Both the position numbers and the translations under genes were made by a program. A stretch of DNA of 64,000 nucleotides, taken from Dermatemys mawii (lineage: Eukaryota; Chordata; Testudines; Dermatemydidae). Below are positions 12,101 through 27,100 of this stretch, piece after piece (within the stretch, counting starts at the first letter, position 1; every line of letters begins with the position of its first letter). The notes under the pieces are model-generated. The model was not told where the DNA came from. It made no database searches and worked only from the letters and a program-made list of their open reading frames with translations. The DNA lies in assembly GCA_007922305.1 (NCBI GenBank), contig ML677348.1, positions 20,275,327-20,339,326 on the forward strand, given 5' to 3'.

Positions 12101-15100
12101 ATTTAATCTTTTTATTACTGATCTTGGCACAAAAAGTGGGAGTGTGCCAACAAAGTGTGCAGATGACACAAAGCTGGGAGGTATTGCCAATTCAGAGAAT
12201 GACCAGGATATCATACAGGAAGATCCGGATGACCTTGTAAACTGGAGTAACAGTAACAGGATGAAATTTAATAGTGAAAAGTGTAAGGTCATGCATTTAG
12301 GGATTAATAAGAATTTTATTTCTAAGCTGGGGATGCATCACTTGGGAATAACAGAGGAGGAGAAGGACCTCAGAGTACTGATTGATCACAGGATGACTAT
12401 GAGCTGTCAATGTGATACAGCTGTGAAAAAAGCTAATGCAGTCCTGGGATGCATCAGGCGAGGTATTTCCAGTAGAAATAAGGAGGTGTTAGTACCGTTA
12501 TACAAGGCACTGGTGAGATCTCATCTGGAATACTGTGTGCATTTCTGGGCTCCCATGTTTAAGAAGGATGAATTCAAACTGGAACAGATTCAGAGAAGAG
12601 TTGCTAGGATGATCCGAGGAATGGAAAACCTGCCTTATGAAACGAGACTCAAAGAGGTTGGCTTGTTTAGCCTAACCAAAAGACGGCTGAAGGGAGATAC
12701 GATTGTTCTCTATAAATATATCAGAGGGATAAATATCAGGTAGGGAGTGGAATTATTTAAGCTCCGTACCAATGTGGACACAAGAACGAATGGATATAAA
12801 CTGGCCATCAAAGGAATGAAGTTCTGGAACAGCCTTCCAAGGAGAGCAGTGGGGGCAAAAGACTTTATCTAGCTTCAAGACTAAGCTTGATAAGTTTATG
12901 GAGGGGATGGTATGATGGGATAGCCTAATTCTGGCAATTAATTGATCTTTGACTATTAGTAGTAAATATGCCCAGGGCATGTTAGATGGGGTGGGATCTG
13001 AGTTACTACAGAGAATTCTTTCCTGGGTGTCTGGCTGGTCAGTCTTGCCCACATGCTCAGGATTTAGCTGATCGCCATATTTGGGGTCAGGAAGGAATTT
13101 TCCTCCAGGGCAGACTGGCAAAGGCCCTGGGTGTTTTTCGCCTTCCTCTGCAGCATGGGGCATGGGTCACTTGCTGGAGGATTCACTGCACCTTGAAATC
13201 TTCAAATCATGATTTGATGACTTCAGTAGCTCAGACATAAGTTAGGAGTTTATTACACGAGTGGGTGGGTGAGATTCTGTGGCCTGCATTGTGCAGGAGC
13301 TCTGACTAGATGATCATAACGGTCCTTTCTGACCTTGAAGTCTATGACTCTAAGACAGATTGGGTAAATGGCCACATCTGGACAACTTTCAATACTTGTG
13401 AGAAAGCGAGCTTTAGGGGTCCTGGCATGCTGTAAGACCTTATGGCATAGTTCCCTTATGCTTCCCACTTTCAGTCAGAGGTCTCTCTTTCTGCACCCTA
13501 TTAAAAACCCTTTTCAATTCTCACTGGTTAGAGCTGTCCCAAATGGATCTCTGAGTAGTGTCTCTCTGGGGTTAAAGAAAACTTTCTGATTAACTGAGAA
13601 AATAGGGATGGCAGCTTTTATTCACAGACAGAATGAACTTATGTGAGTGCCTGGTTAGCTGGGTCATGGCACTCCAGGGATGAACTGCTTTTTCTTCTGC
13701 CACTTTACAAATTTTGATACATGTTTCTCTAACAGACTTTGTTTTTAGTAAGGCTGGGAAGAAGCAGTACAGGAGCTGTTATAGGAAAGGACTAGAATGA
13801 GATCAGGTAACTCAGTGTTATTATGCCCTTAGCTAGTATTTAAACCCAGATATCCCCTACGTAAAGCTATTTTTCAAAACACTATCCAAAGGGCCTGATC
13901 AAAAAGCCACTGAAGTTAAAGGAAAAACTCCCCCTGACTTTAATGGGCTTTGGCTCAGATTTGACACATTGTCAAATAGGGAGAATCTACAGTAAGTTTA
14001 AAAGTAAATACCAAGTTTTCATAATAAACCTTACGAGCCATCAGTTATTGCGTACAATCACCTCTGGGTCATAAGTGACCAAAAGTTTACTGCCATCTGC
14101 TGGCAGTTTGGTAGTGTACGCAAAATGAGTTGCTGGTCCCAGTCCAGTTCCTAGTGGACAGGTGTCCAGCTCTGTGTAACTGTTTGCCTCTCTTCTCAAA
14201 CTACCAGATGGGCGACAGCTAAGGACTGAACAGGCACAAAGTCTCAACTTTTCGCATTGCTCCTAGAATGGCTCTTAGCAGGTCAAAATAGAGGCACACC
14301 AGCAAAGCTTTGTGCAAGCTTGGACTACTACTGCGGCCTGTCTTGTATCTGTTTCTGTGGATAAAGAGATTCGAGGCTTCCTGGATGTGAATCTTAACCC
14401 TTCACAAGCCCTGTACTGTGTTTTAAAATGCTGTTGTAATTTGAAAAGTTAAAGGAAAAATGAATGGCATGGCTTCCTTACTAAATACACTGAGTTTATA
14501 AATTAAGAGAGTATCTAACTCACAAAACTGCAAACTAGACCTGGGAACTGAAAGTCAAGATGAGCTGTTTCTGGCTGGAAAATTGTAACAAGTAATAAAG
14601 ATTCTTCAATTCACTTTTAGTTACATTTTATTCCGGATGTAAAAACCTAGCGCCTCCAGTTTCTCTCCCACAACTATACAGGTTCTGCAACAGTTAAGAC
14701 TAGCTAGAATTTATTTCTGGTCAGTCCAGTATCTTTACTAGCATGTGAAAATGAAAGTAATAAATAAGTGTATGACACTTTAAATTCTCTCCCCACAGAA
14801 TACTAAAAAGAGTCAAATCTTTACACAGCAAGCACGGAAGAAAATGTTTTATTAAAATGCACTTCAGTGAAGCAGAGAACGAGATCATGAGCACCACGTT
14901 TAAGGAAGTTCATTTTCACACTTTCCTGTTTTACACACATAACTCATACTACCTCTATATTTAGGGTACCAAACATGCAATGTACTCAGAGCTCCCTGAG
15001 TGTTCTCAACTCCCATGGATTTCAAAGGAAATGGGAGTTGAAGGCACTCAGCACTTCTCAGGAGGCTGTCAGCACCTTACAGGACTGGGGCCTTTATTTT

Positions 15101-18100
15101 AAAGTCATCTTAAGATCAGAACTGCCACATCCTTCAGTTCAACAATTTTTAGAAAATTCCAATTCAAGTAAAAACAAATGGATGCAACTTTTTTAAAATG
15201 CTTCATACCGAACTGGAGTCTGTGGAAGTATAGGATTAAGCTCTTCATCTGCGTTGTTTTTCCTTGGTGTTCGTTCCAACTGCAAGCTGTAGAAGGGGAA
15301 AAAGCAAAACCTTATGGAGTACTGATCTTTCAATATAGCAAATCTCAACTAAAAAGAGGCTTTCTAAAATAACTTTATAAAGCGACTGAAAAAGAAAATC
15401 CGTGCACGAGATTTTCAGGAGAGCTCAGTATCCAGCAGCTCCCATTTTTCATTGTCTGAAAATTACTGATTTAAGCTAAATGATTTTAAAAATGGCTTTA
15501 AACTGTTTATGTGAAGCTGTATTAAGGGTTTTCCCTGGCTTAACTATGTCAATTTAGTCCGTTTAGTTAAACCAGGGCATTCTTCAGGGACACCTGCTGC
15601 TTTAGAGGATGCATATTGCAAACTCTCACGTCTTCACTGAAAGAACAGAAGTGTTGAACCTTTAAAGATGTCCTTTCTCCAAAACATTAACCACTGAAGT
15701 TCAACAGGAGTTAACTAACAAGTCTGAGACAGCGTAATTAAATGTTTTGTCTACACCACCCTGCAGTTCAGCTTAGATAGGGCATAAATAAAAGTGCTAC
15801 ACTATAACTTCCGGGTGTGGGCGCTCTGAACATGAACTAAAACTCATGCCTGCAGAGTCCACATGGAGGGGTTACAGTGCAGCACTCACTCCTGTAGGCC
15901 AAACTGTGAGACAATTTAGACAAGCCTTGAGAATCCATTCCTCTCTCAATTACTCAACTTGCACTCATGCACTTGTATAGAATGGAAAAATAAGCAATGT
16001 TAAAATAATTAGTGAATGTGGTAATATGTTTTTAAATATCAGTTAGCATCTAGTTTAGACAGATCAGTGATTAAAAAGGTGTTACCTGACTAACAAGCCT
16101 AAAAAAAAGAGACTTTCAGGCTAGACAGGACCTGAATTTCCAGTGTAAAAAGTGACCAGACAGAACAGTAAAAACTTTTAGGCTATCTTTCTATATCATA
16201 AAGAAGTAAAAAGAATTAAGAAGAGAGTGTTACCATTCTATGTGATTACGCTGTAAAGTTTCATCATTATCCAGAAATAACCGTGCATCTATATCTTTAT
16301 TTTTCAGGTAAAGCTCTTCATATTGTCTTGAGAGATCCTCAACCTAAAAAATATGTAAGTTTTATTCTTATAGGATCAATTCTGAAAATGTACTGAAGAT
16401 AGTATTTATGAACTAGAGAGGAAGGTTTCATTTTGTATTTTAATATAGATATTTTAATTTGACACAACTCACTCTCAATTCCCAAAGTCATTTCACTGTA
16501 GATAGAATTAGGGTTCCGTGTCTATCATAGAGGTCGCAGAAGTCACGGACTCGACTTTTACAGCGGCCAGTATGGCTGACTCCAGAGCCACTCACACAGT
16601 TGAATTAGGGGCCAGCTATTCAGGTGGCTCCAGGGATTGCAACATCGGCCATTGCTCGGGCTGCCCCGGGCAGCTGGCCCCAGGGACTGCCAGAGCAGCA
16701 GCTGGTCCCAGAGACTGTACGAACAGCAGCCTCTGGGGCAGCCTCTGCCCCAGCAACTCCCAGCAGCAGTCCCCGGGGCAACCAGGCTCTGGCAGTAATG
16801 GCACTGGCCCTGCCCCTCTGTCCCTGCAGCAGCCTCTTATGAGATAGAAACATTCAAGTTTGGAGCCCACATTTCCTCAAAAATTTCTCCGAGAGCCCTG
16901 AAAATAGCTGACATTTCATTCAAATGGGACAAGTCTTTTAGAGAGAGGGAATAGTGTGCCTACAAATAACTGGAATTTTTTAAATAGACTGACTCCTGGG
17001 AAGACCTTTCTACATATCGGGGGCTTTATGCTAAGAGAGCAAGGTCTGGCTGGATAGGGAAAGAGGCAATCACAGATTCAATTCAAATCTCCTATGCACT
17101 TAGGCTTGGAGCTCCAGAATGCACTGGTGCCTCAGAGGCCAGGAAGTTTGAAATTCATGACACAAAAGCAGGTTTTCTGGCAGCTATTAGATCTCTCCAC
17201 TGCATGATCCTGTCTGATTGCCTAGGGATTTTTTTAAAAGAAATTATATGCAGTATGTTTATGAAGCTTCAAGAACTGCAGAGTTTTTTGGTTTGGGATT
17301 TTTTTAACTGAACATAACCATAAGAATTGGGCGTGGGAGGATTTAAAGTTACTGGCTAGATACTGGTCCCTGCTCCAGTTTTTGCATTGCTCCTGTATGG
17401 CCATAAATCCATTTTATCCAACTATCAGAGGATGCTCACAGGTGGCATAGAGCCAGTTCTGCTGACCCTATGCCACCTCCCCACATCATATCCATCATAC
17501 TGGAGGCAGGATGTGTGCCCAGACTGCTGCTGTGCTCTGGCTATCCCCAGGTAGCATAGAAGATGGACCACACAAAGGCTAAGGCTCCATAGTGTAGACA
17601 ACATCAGTGACAGCATAGCCTCCTAGTATAGACATAGCTTACATTAATAGTAGTTTTTCTGTTGCTGTAGGGACACCATCTCCCTGAGTGACATACCTAT
17701 GTCCATAGAAACATCCTTCCATCAACATAGTGGCTTGTATGCTCAGGGTTTTATAAGCATAGCTATGACAGTCATAGGTGTTTTTTGCACATCCCTGACC
17801 AATGTAGCTATGACAATATAATTTAAGTGGAGACTAAACCTAAGCTGCACATGAGGTTGAGATATGCCCAGCCAGTCCCAAGATTGGGATGCTTAGCGCA
17901 ACTTTTAATTTTCATCTCCACTCAGCTGCACTAGGCAAATCTCAGCTGTAACACATCATTTATCCCCATGATCATATAATTATGTGTTTTACTCTAGTCA
18001 GATTATCTTCAGAGTTCCATTATAACCCCCTTCTTTCATACGGTATATTTATAACTTGTTCAACATGTGCCTTTTGGCAGGGAAGCGTTTACTACCCCAC

Positions 18101-21100
18101 AATTTTCTCAAAAATTAAGGTTTTTTAAATAGATTCCTTTTCCATTTCAGAAAGTCAGCCTTATAACATAAGCCAGTCAACTGATGCTATTGCTGCCTTG
18201 TTCACCTAGCACAAATCTTTACCAAAAACAGATGCAAGTGTGAAGTCACCTCCAACGCCCATATTTACCACAAGTATGAATGTCACATGCACACCTATAC
18301 GGGGATTTAAACATTAACATTATTAAGCCCAGGCAGTTTTGCTTACTTCTGAAAAAGGAATTTCAGTCTAAATATATTTATATCCAAAGCTAACAGCTAT
18401 TTATAAAAATGAGTTAAGTTTCTCATAATTAAATTGAATCACGCATGCTACTAGGTCCGATAGCACTGATCACAACTAAGGCTGAAAATTCTGAGAAAAA
18501 TATCTGTTGCTAGTTTTGCTACATTTGACCATTGCCTATTGCACTGTGTATAGTCCTTTATTTTCGGGTATCTCTGGAGTTCCTCACTTGAGAAGAATGA
18601 GAATCCTGGGATGATAGTATTTTTAAAGAAGGTAGAATTTGTAATCTTGCAGTAATTTGATGATACCATCTCATACGATCATCATCCACAGAGTTTGGGA
18701 GATCATGTTTTTCAGGTGATTTTGATGTTAAAATTCTGTTTATGCAGAACTAGCAATAGTTAAACAACTGGATTTGTTTGGTAAGTAGGCTGCATTAATC
18801 TGTTATTTAGGAACTATGTAATGTGCCAGCTTTGCCTAAGTGTGACTGGAAGTTCAGCCAGAGCTGGAAGACAGGAGGGTCCTATGCTTTGGGATTGTTT
18901 TTCTTTTTCTTGTAAGTTTACTGTTGGGAAAGACTATCAAAGTAGTAGTGGGCCTGGAACAAAAGGCAGAAGAGGTCTTTAGTGGGTCTTATGTTTTTGC
19001 TTTGTGTATTCCTGATAAGAGCCTGAATAAAATATAGCCCGCCAGGAAGCATGGAGATTCTGGTTTACACAACAGCTTCAATAATTTTTTTCCAGTTACC
19101 AGCTTTGCCACGAATACAGATGGATTCATAGTAGGTTTAACTGTATAAAGGTCATTTTAATCCAATTTAAAAAACAAGAAGTTAATACATTTTATGCTTC
19201 ATAAATGCTTACTGCTTAAGGCCTCAGTCCAACAACTGTAACACATGTAGATAGACTGCTGCACCCACACTGAGCTCCAATGAAGTGAAGAGGGCTCTCT
19301 GAGAGGTACAGCAATCCACAGTTTAGTCAATTGCAAGAGTACAGCCAAAATCTTGAGGATATTCATATACTCAAGAGCAGATTAACCAAGTTGAATTAAA
19401 TTTAAAACTGAGGTGTAGAATTTTACAGAGAGTTTTGCTTGATTTTGCAGCCTTTATATTGCTATAGCATTAATCCAAGTAAATAACCTATTGAAATCAG
19501 AGGAATGAAGCACTGTTTAAAATTGTACTTTATTTTAAGAGTAGCAAGTTCATCCCCAGGAAGCTCATTATTAAAGTTTAAATAAAATTTAAAAAACAAC
19601 TGTATATCATATATTAAGATGACTCTTTTAAACAAAAGGTCTGTTGTGAAACTTGAAAATTCTATTAAGTCACTTTTTCTTGTGAAACCCATCTTAATCC
19701 ATTATAGGCTTCTTCTAAAATTGCTACTGGAACTGCAATACAGTGAAAGGACACTTACGTGATCTTAAAATTTTAGAATGAACCACAGTATATTTAACAA
19801 TTTTTAATTCCTCTAATTACCTCTGGAAGTCCATTTGAAGTTACAATACCAACAGAATTCAAGAACGGAATAAAGCTTGTGAAATATACATTTTTGACCT
19901 GGAAAAAGTAAAATGGCATAACATTACTCAAGTATAGAAGTACTAATCATACGTTATTTTTAACAAGACACCAGCAAAACAAATTGATGTGTTAATCTTA
20001 TTATAAGCTATTCTCAAATTACCTCATATGGCACTTAATTTCAAACATTCAGTCAGAAATAAAGAACTATTCTCACAGCTGAAGATTTAAGTTAATTACT
20101 AAACTGTGTGTGAATATCTACATCCACTGCTAAAAACTGAAGGGTCAAAATGAGAAAAAAAATTAAAGGTACTCTTTCGAGCTCCAGTCTCTTCAGTTTC
20201 TGCTTGCAGTAGACTGTGCAGATATTCATCATATCCTTCTTACATGCTTATATGCTGATTAAAAAAGTAGTTCTTATAGTGTCTGTGGTTCTTATGAAAG
20301 TAGTTCTTATAGTGTCTGTGGTTCTTTAAAAGGTCATCACTTGTGCATTCTATTCATAGTGTGAGTGTTCCAGCACAGTAGCTTGGTGTTTCCACTATCA
20401 ACATCCCATAAGAGTCATGCTCACACTTCTCATGTCCTTGCACTCCCTCTCCCGAGGGCATAAAGTGAGCAATGACCCCAACTGCCACTCAGTTTCTTCA
20501 CCATTCCGAATCCAAAATATATTAAGACTCCAGGCTCCAGGGAAGGGAGGGGGATGACTTGGGATCCACATGCGAAGACATCTCAAAGAATCAGTTAATA
20601 TTAGATAAAGTGATGTTCCTCCTTTGTACAGCACACGTGGATTCCACTCTTGGTGATCAGCTAGATGTAACCACAAAATGGAGGTGGGAACTAAAGAGTT
20701 ATTTGGGGGAACGGGAGGGGAAGGATTGCAAAACTACCCTTCCAAAATGGGTACCATACTAGAAGCATTCACTAACAAATAATGTTTTGTAAACATTGAG
20801 TTTACAAGTTCAGATAGCTGCTCTGCAAGTCTCCAGTATTAGTACCTGACTTAGACATGATACTGAAGTCGCTTCTGCACTAGTAGAATGAGTTCAAAAG
20901 TTTGAAAGGGGACTTAACATATGCATATCAGGATCTTGAGTTATTCTGATATCAAGGGAAGACAAAGGGACCCTTCCTTACTAAGGAAGGCTGTGCTTCA
21001 TCTAGTTGCTCTGAATTCTCAGAGGGCACTGAAAATGCCAGAGCCAGGACAGAGTGAAATTGATGATCCAGAGCCTAAGGGGAGTGAAATTGATGAGTCC

Positions 21101-24100
21101 TGGGTTTAGAATCCTCTCCTTTAGGAGCCCTCTGTTATGAGTGCCTTTTACATCAATGAAATATTTAAGGCTCCAGCACAGTCTTCTGCAGTGCAGACTT
21201 CAAGGAAAGCCTTCTCTCGTCAGGCACTGGAGATAGGGAGCAGCACTGAGCAATAGATTCAAAGTCTCACATTTGTCGGACAGCACTGATCTCTGACAGC
21301 TCCAAAAGTGTTTGGGAAACGTCCTCAGGTCTCCATGTTCTTCTTAAACTCAAGTGTCCCATCCTCAGTGACCAGATCGCTCAAGAGTAGCGTTGGTACA
21401 GAAGAACTTTCTGGATTCTGTCTCTGAACAGAGTCCAAAAGCGCCCACATGGACTTTTCTAAAAGGAAGAGCTTTAACCTGGACTGTCTTTCTGAGTGCG
21501 CTTCTCAATAAATTTGCAGATTACATACGTCACAACATGCTCTTCTCCTGGGCAATAAAGATACCTGTCATGAGCGTCTGTTGAGGGAACTGCCCCTCCC
21601 CCACATAATTTAGAAGCCTGTCGTTTCGACGGTTCATGTGACTAAAAACCTACTAACTGACTGGGAATAAGAACAAAAAAATAAATTTTTTAAATTAGAG
21701 GCAACACACACTAGTAAACACTAAAGCCACAATAACTTGGTATTAAATTATCATAACAAGTAACTACAAATAGACATCAGTGTTGTTCCATTTGCTAGGC
21801 TTAGGGTGGTCTGAAGGAACTGAATGGCAGTTGGAGTTGCTGAGCCTGTGATACCCCAGGGCAGCGTCTGTCAAAGATTTTTCACCATAGCCCCTTTCCT
21901 CCTCCCCGATGCCTCTCGCGGCCCCGGGGTGTATCCGCCGAAATGCCGCCGACCGCAAAGCTTCTGCGGTTGACTGCATTTCGTTGGGACACAAATAGAA
22001 CTTCCTATTTCGGCGGCGTTTGGCCCGGTCCTGCGGCAGCTGGGGCATGTCCGCCGAAATGCCACAGAAAGGCCTCAGGATCTCGCGTACCGCCGGGGGT
22101 TGTCTCGCGCACCCCTGGGAGTGCGCGCACCCCACTTTGAAGACCACTGCCCTAGGGAAGGAGAGTACAATCCTTACTGGAAACAACTAATGAAAACATT
22201 GCAAGTGGCTGCACTGCGGCATATGATGAGTAGAATCCACATGTTGAGTACTTGAAGGAAAACTAAGTTAGATGCTTTATTTCACAGTTTAGTCTCCCAT
22301 ATCAAAAGACAACTGAATGCGCTATAATAGCGAAAGTGAGATTTTTAAACAGGAAGAAACATTGAGAAAGGGATATTACTACTGATCACTGGATTTAAGC
22401 ATACTGATGATCAGGTAAAAAAGTTTAAAAAAATTACTACTGCCTCAATTAATAATAGGTCTTAATCATATTTTTGGATTTCACCTTGGTTGATGGACAT
22501 CAAGATCTAATACAGCGATTTTTTCAAAAAGCACAAATCTTACCTCATCTAAGTTACAACCATATTCTTTACAAAGGACTTCAATAACTTTTGTATCTGT
22601 GTCAGTTTGTTTTGATGTACGTGTACTCCTGTTCTGACCTCGTCTTGGAGCTCGAGTTGAGCCATTAATAGACTTTGCACTCACATGAGATTCTGTAAAA
22701 GACAGTCAGCATTACCACAGGATTTTTTTTTTTAAAAAAAAGTTGTAAAATGTAAGAATACTTTTGACCTCTACATTTAAGCCACAAAAGAGGGTGATGT
22801 GGTTTTAAGAAGAGAGTCTACAAATATACAATAGACCAGGAAGCACACTTATAGTTTATATGCCAAAAGGGGGAGTTGAATTATACAAAATCCATATGAA
22901 CAGAAAACTAATGACACACTGTCTGTAAAAGTTTTTGGACATTGTATTTAAAGCTACTTATGTATGGAATTTAACACTACTCAGAACTTTTCATCCATGG
23001 CTTCCAAACATTTTGCAAATTGTGAGCAAGCATTAGTCTCCTGTAACATCCAAAGTTAGGCCGCAAGTGAAAGACTACATTTTCCAAAAGCTCTACGAAG
23101 ACGGTTACTTACTTGTAACCGGAATTCTTCAAGATGGACTTTGTATATTCACACTCTTGCAATGCACCCACTGGGTGTAACAAGACTTCCAGTAATGCTG
23201 CCTGTTAGGAGTGGCTTGCCCCTTTCTTTCTCCTCCCACTGACAACACTCATGCTTGGGGCATGGCATGGACATTGGTGTCACTGCCACCTCAGTTCCTT
23301 CCAACCTCTAAAGTGCAATACCAAGTAAATACAGAATTAGAACTCAGCAGGAAAGGCAGGCAGGGAGTGGGAATATGCCAAGTGCATCTCAGAGAACTCC
23401 GGTACAAGTATTCAGCCTTCATTTGTTCTTTGAGTGTCTTCTGTATATTCCTGCTCTTGGGATAGTTTGACAAGCAGTACATCAATAAAGGCAGGAGAGA
23501 GCAGAGTCTTAATTGAATAATGGTTGAAGTACTGCTCTGACAAAATGAACTTCAGATCTGGATCAAGATCCAATACTTAATTTGTGCCAGGGCTTTCCAA
23601 GGCCACCCAATTACTTTTTTCGCTAATAAGAAATACTGTTGTTACCTTGAGAGCCAGATGGATCACCCTCAATTCTCTGAAACATTCTGTGGAGGTAACC
23701 AACCCCATTAGAGAAAGCCAAATGTTGTTCAATACTCTAAGCCAGTTTTGGTACTGCCTCATTCTGAGCCTGGTACATGGAATTACGTATCTTGTAGAGG
23801 CCATGAGGCCCAATAACATCAGAAGATACATTTGAAAGGACTGTAGCATCAGCATCCGTACAGAAATGGCTTTCTTCAAAAACCTCTCAAGAAAGCTTTT
23901 CTTTCACAGAGTTGAAGACTGAAAAAAAGACTTCTCCTGGTTTATAAAGACACAAGATTTGGAAATGAGAGCAGGTCACCTCAATGGCTTCTTCTAATTC
24001 TTCTTTGGATGGACCCTTCGGTAGTCAGTCCTCTAAGTAAGAAAGTTAGAAACCCTTGCTTCCTCAGATGAGATGCTACTGGAGCCAGGCATCTGGTAAA

Positions 24101-27100
24101 AACTCAGGATGCAGCAGAGATGCCAAAAAGTAAGAGACTGTATTGAAGAGATCTGAATCAAGGATAAAAAAAGTAGATATTTGCAGTGGGATATCCTTAT
24201 AGAAATATGCCCCTCTGAGGTCAAGAGCAGAAAACGTTTCTAGAGTAGACAAAGAAAATGATTAAAGCCAGAGACAGCATTCTGAAGTGCCTGATTCATC
24301 AGTTTAGAGCTCTGAGATCCAAAATTAGTCTGAGGCCTTTGGGAATTAAAAAGTAAAAGGAGTAGAAACCTTTGTTTCTGGAGTTCAGAGGTACTTGTTC
24401 TATAGCACTCAGATTTGCCTGTACTTCCTTTGTTAATAGCACCTCCTGAACAGGGAGGAGACTTGAGAGTTGTATGGAGGAAGGCTTTGACTTTGATGTA
24501 TAGCAGAGGTTTCCTAAACTTGTTCCACGGCTTGCACAGGATAAGCCCCTGCCTGGCCGCAAGATGCTTTGTTTATCGGAGTGTCCATAGGTTCGGCCGC
24601 TCACAACTCCCACTGGCTGCAGTTTGCCATTCCCGACCAATGAGAGCTGTAGGAAGTGGTGGCCTGGCCCGCATTGCTTTCCACAGTTCCCATTGGCCAG
24701 GAATGGCATACCAAGCGATGGTACTTATTATATTCCACTGAATGTATTTAACAAGCACTAAAGTCAGAGGAGGTTGTGAGGTTTAACAAACACTACTCAA
24801 GTTAGAGGAGGTTATGAGGATGAAGATGGAATGGTTCAGCAGAGGACAGCCACATTAAAGAAGGCATCCACCACTGAGTCCTGCATCCAGGCGCAATGCA
24901 TAGCAAAAGGTGTTTACTGAACTCCAAGTGGCTGCTCTATGTATGTCCCGGAGCAGCATATCATGAAGGCAGGCTAGGGTCAAAGCCTGTACTCTTGTGA
25001 AATGAACCTGCATCCCAAGCAGGTCTGATAGAGTGTAATGAATCCCGAATCCACTTGGAGATTCTGTGTGGAGATTGCCTTCCCTTTAATTCTTTCAATT
25101 ATTACGAATGGGGAGGGAGGATTTCCTGATTGGTCTGGTCTTCTGGACATTAAGGGAGTAGAGTCGGCATTCCTCACTTCGCCAAGGAGTGAGCTTCAGA
25201 AAGAAAGCAAGTAAGCGAATGGATTGATTAACATGAAACTGGGAGATGACCTTTGGCCGAAATTTGGGATGCAGGCACAAGATGACTTCATCTTTACGGA
25301 AAGTTGTGAAAGGAGGGTCTATCATCATGGTCTCAAGTTCACCAACCCTTCTTGACAAAGTGATACCAAAAAGGAAAGTGACTTTCACGAAAAGAGACAC
25401 CTAACACGATGCCAGCAGCTTGAAGGGTGATTACATTAGTGCAGGTAGAAATAGGCTGAACTCCGACTGGAGAGTGATGGGTTGAACGGGTGGGGAGGTT
25501 CTCATGAGGCCTTTACAAAACTTTGCAGTCAACGGAAGTGGAAAGATGGAATTTTCTTCCACAGGGGGGTAGACAGTTCTATCTGCTGCTCAGTGGACCT
25601 TGAGAGAGTGAGACCTGATGCTCAGAAAGAAAAAGGTTGAGAACCCCTCAGCTAGAGTTGCTCAGAAAGATATTTTCTGTGGAAATTGCATCTGTCAGAA
25701 AGAATCAGAGGGGTAGCCGTGTTAGTCAGGAACTGCAGAAGTGACAAAGAGTCCTGTGGCACCTTAAAGACTAACTAAAGTATTAGAGCATAAGTTTTCA
25801 TGGGCTAATACCCACTTCGTCGGATGCATGCAGTGGAAGCATCCATGGGCAGGTATAAATCGATAGGCAAGAATCAGGTTAGAGATAACAGGGTTAGTCC
25901 AATGAGGCTGAACCAGCTTGTTATCTCTAATCAGGGAGGATGAGGTATTCCTCTAGCAGCTGAACTGGAAGTGTGAACAGCTTGAGAAGAGAAACTGCTC
26001 TTGTAGATAGCTAGCCATTCATAATCCCTGTTCAGTCCTGAGTTGATTGTATCAAATTTGCAAATGAATTGCAGCTCTGCAGTTTCTCTTTGCAGTCTGG
26101 TCTTAAGATTTTTTGCTGCAATATAGTGACTTTTAATACAGTAGCTAATCTTTGAGGGAATCATCCGTTTTCTGGTTTAAAAGATGGGATTCATTGAAAG
26201 GGAGGTTTTCAGTGCTATTTTGCAATTCTCTGAGGAAACCAAAGGAATGGAGCCACAATTCCCTCTGCATGACTATACCTGAAGGCACAGAGTGTGATGA
26301 TGTATCTGCCACATCCACAGCTGATTGAAGGGATATCCTTGCTACGGATGTAGCTCAGTGGTAGAGCGCATGCTTTGCGTGTATAAGGCCCTGGGTTCAA
26401 TCCCCAACATCTCCATGTGGTCCTTTCAATCTACCAGTTTCCCTTCCTCTATTGCCTAGAAGTGGATCCCGTCTTGTTGTGGCAGTTTTTCAGCAAAGTC
26501 CTCTAGTTCACTAGTTCAGGAAATTGTATTTGGCAAATACCTGATCATTCAAAATCCTAAATTGAAAGCTGGCTGAGATGACCTTGCAAGCCAAAAGGTC
26601 CAACCACTAGCCCTCCTTACTGGATGAAATGGAGCATAGGCGCTGTAGTTTGGACTGTTCCGTCGCTATCTAAACCACAAGTGAATTGAGGATGGGAGGG
26701 AGTACAAGAAATAAACCTCAGATCCCTTACCTGGTACATCATAGCATTTTTCTAACTCCTTGAGGGTAGGCATATTGTAGCCAGTGTATGCCAAACTGTT
26801 CTAGCTGGCTCGAGGGTGACATTGTTAATTGGCAGTAGTAACTCTACCCGGTGCTGATGAGCGAAAGATGTCCAGCAGTTTATGTTGAGTGCCTTGGATC
26901 TCCTCCAGAACGTTGTGAAGCTCTCTTGCCACTCTACACAGGAGATCCAGGCCAGCATGACAGAGCCAAAGGTGGGCCCCATGGCACAGGGAACCAGTGG
27001 CTCTGTGGCTGCTGAAATGGAGAAATATTGCCACAATATAGAAGGCCTTCTCGAATATTCTTAGCGGTAATGGATGGACAGTCCCTATTCCCATCTGACT

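Larger units (their letters stand above)
16344..19820. other. RB1: RB1 intron 9, apart from the repeats listed
   Basis: Contains the GC-rich repeat at 16.5 kb and the MITE at 17.6 kb. The rest, notably 17.86-19.82 kb, is AT-rich with nothing recognised. Confidence 0.7.

Noticed and set aside
26344..26415. Functional tRNA-Ala gene
   Set aside because: Two of seven acceptor pairs fail and a third is a wobble, an anticodon-stem pair is also lost, and it sits in transposon sequence.
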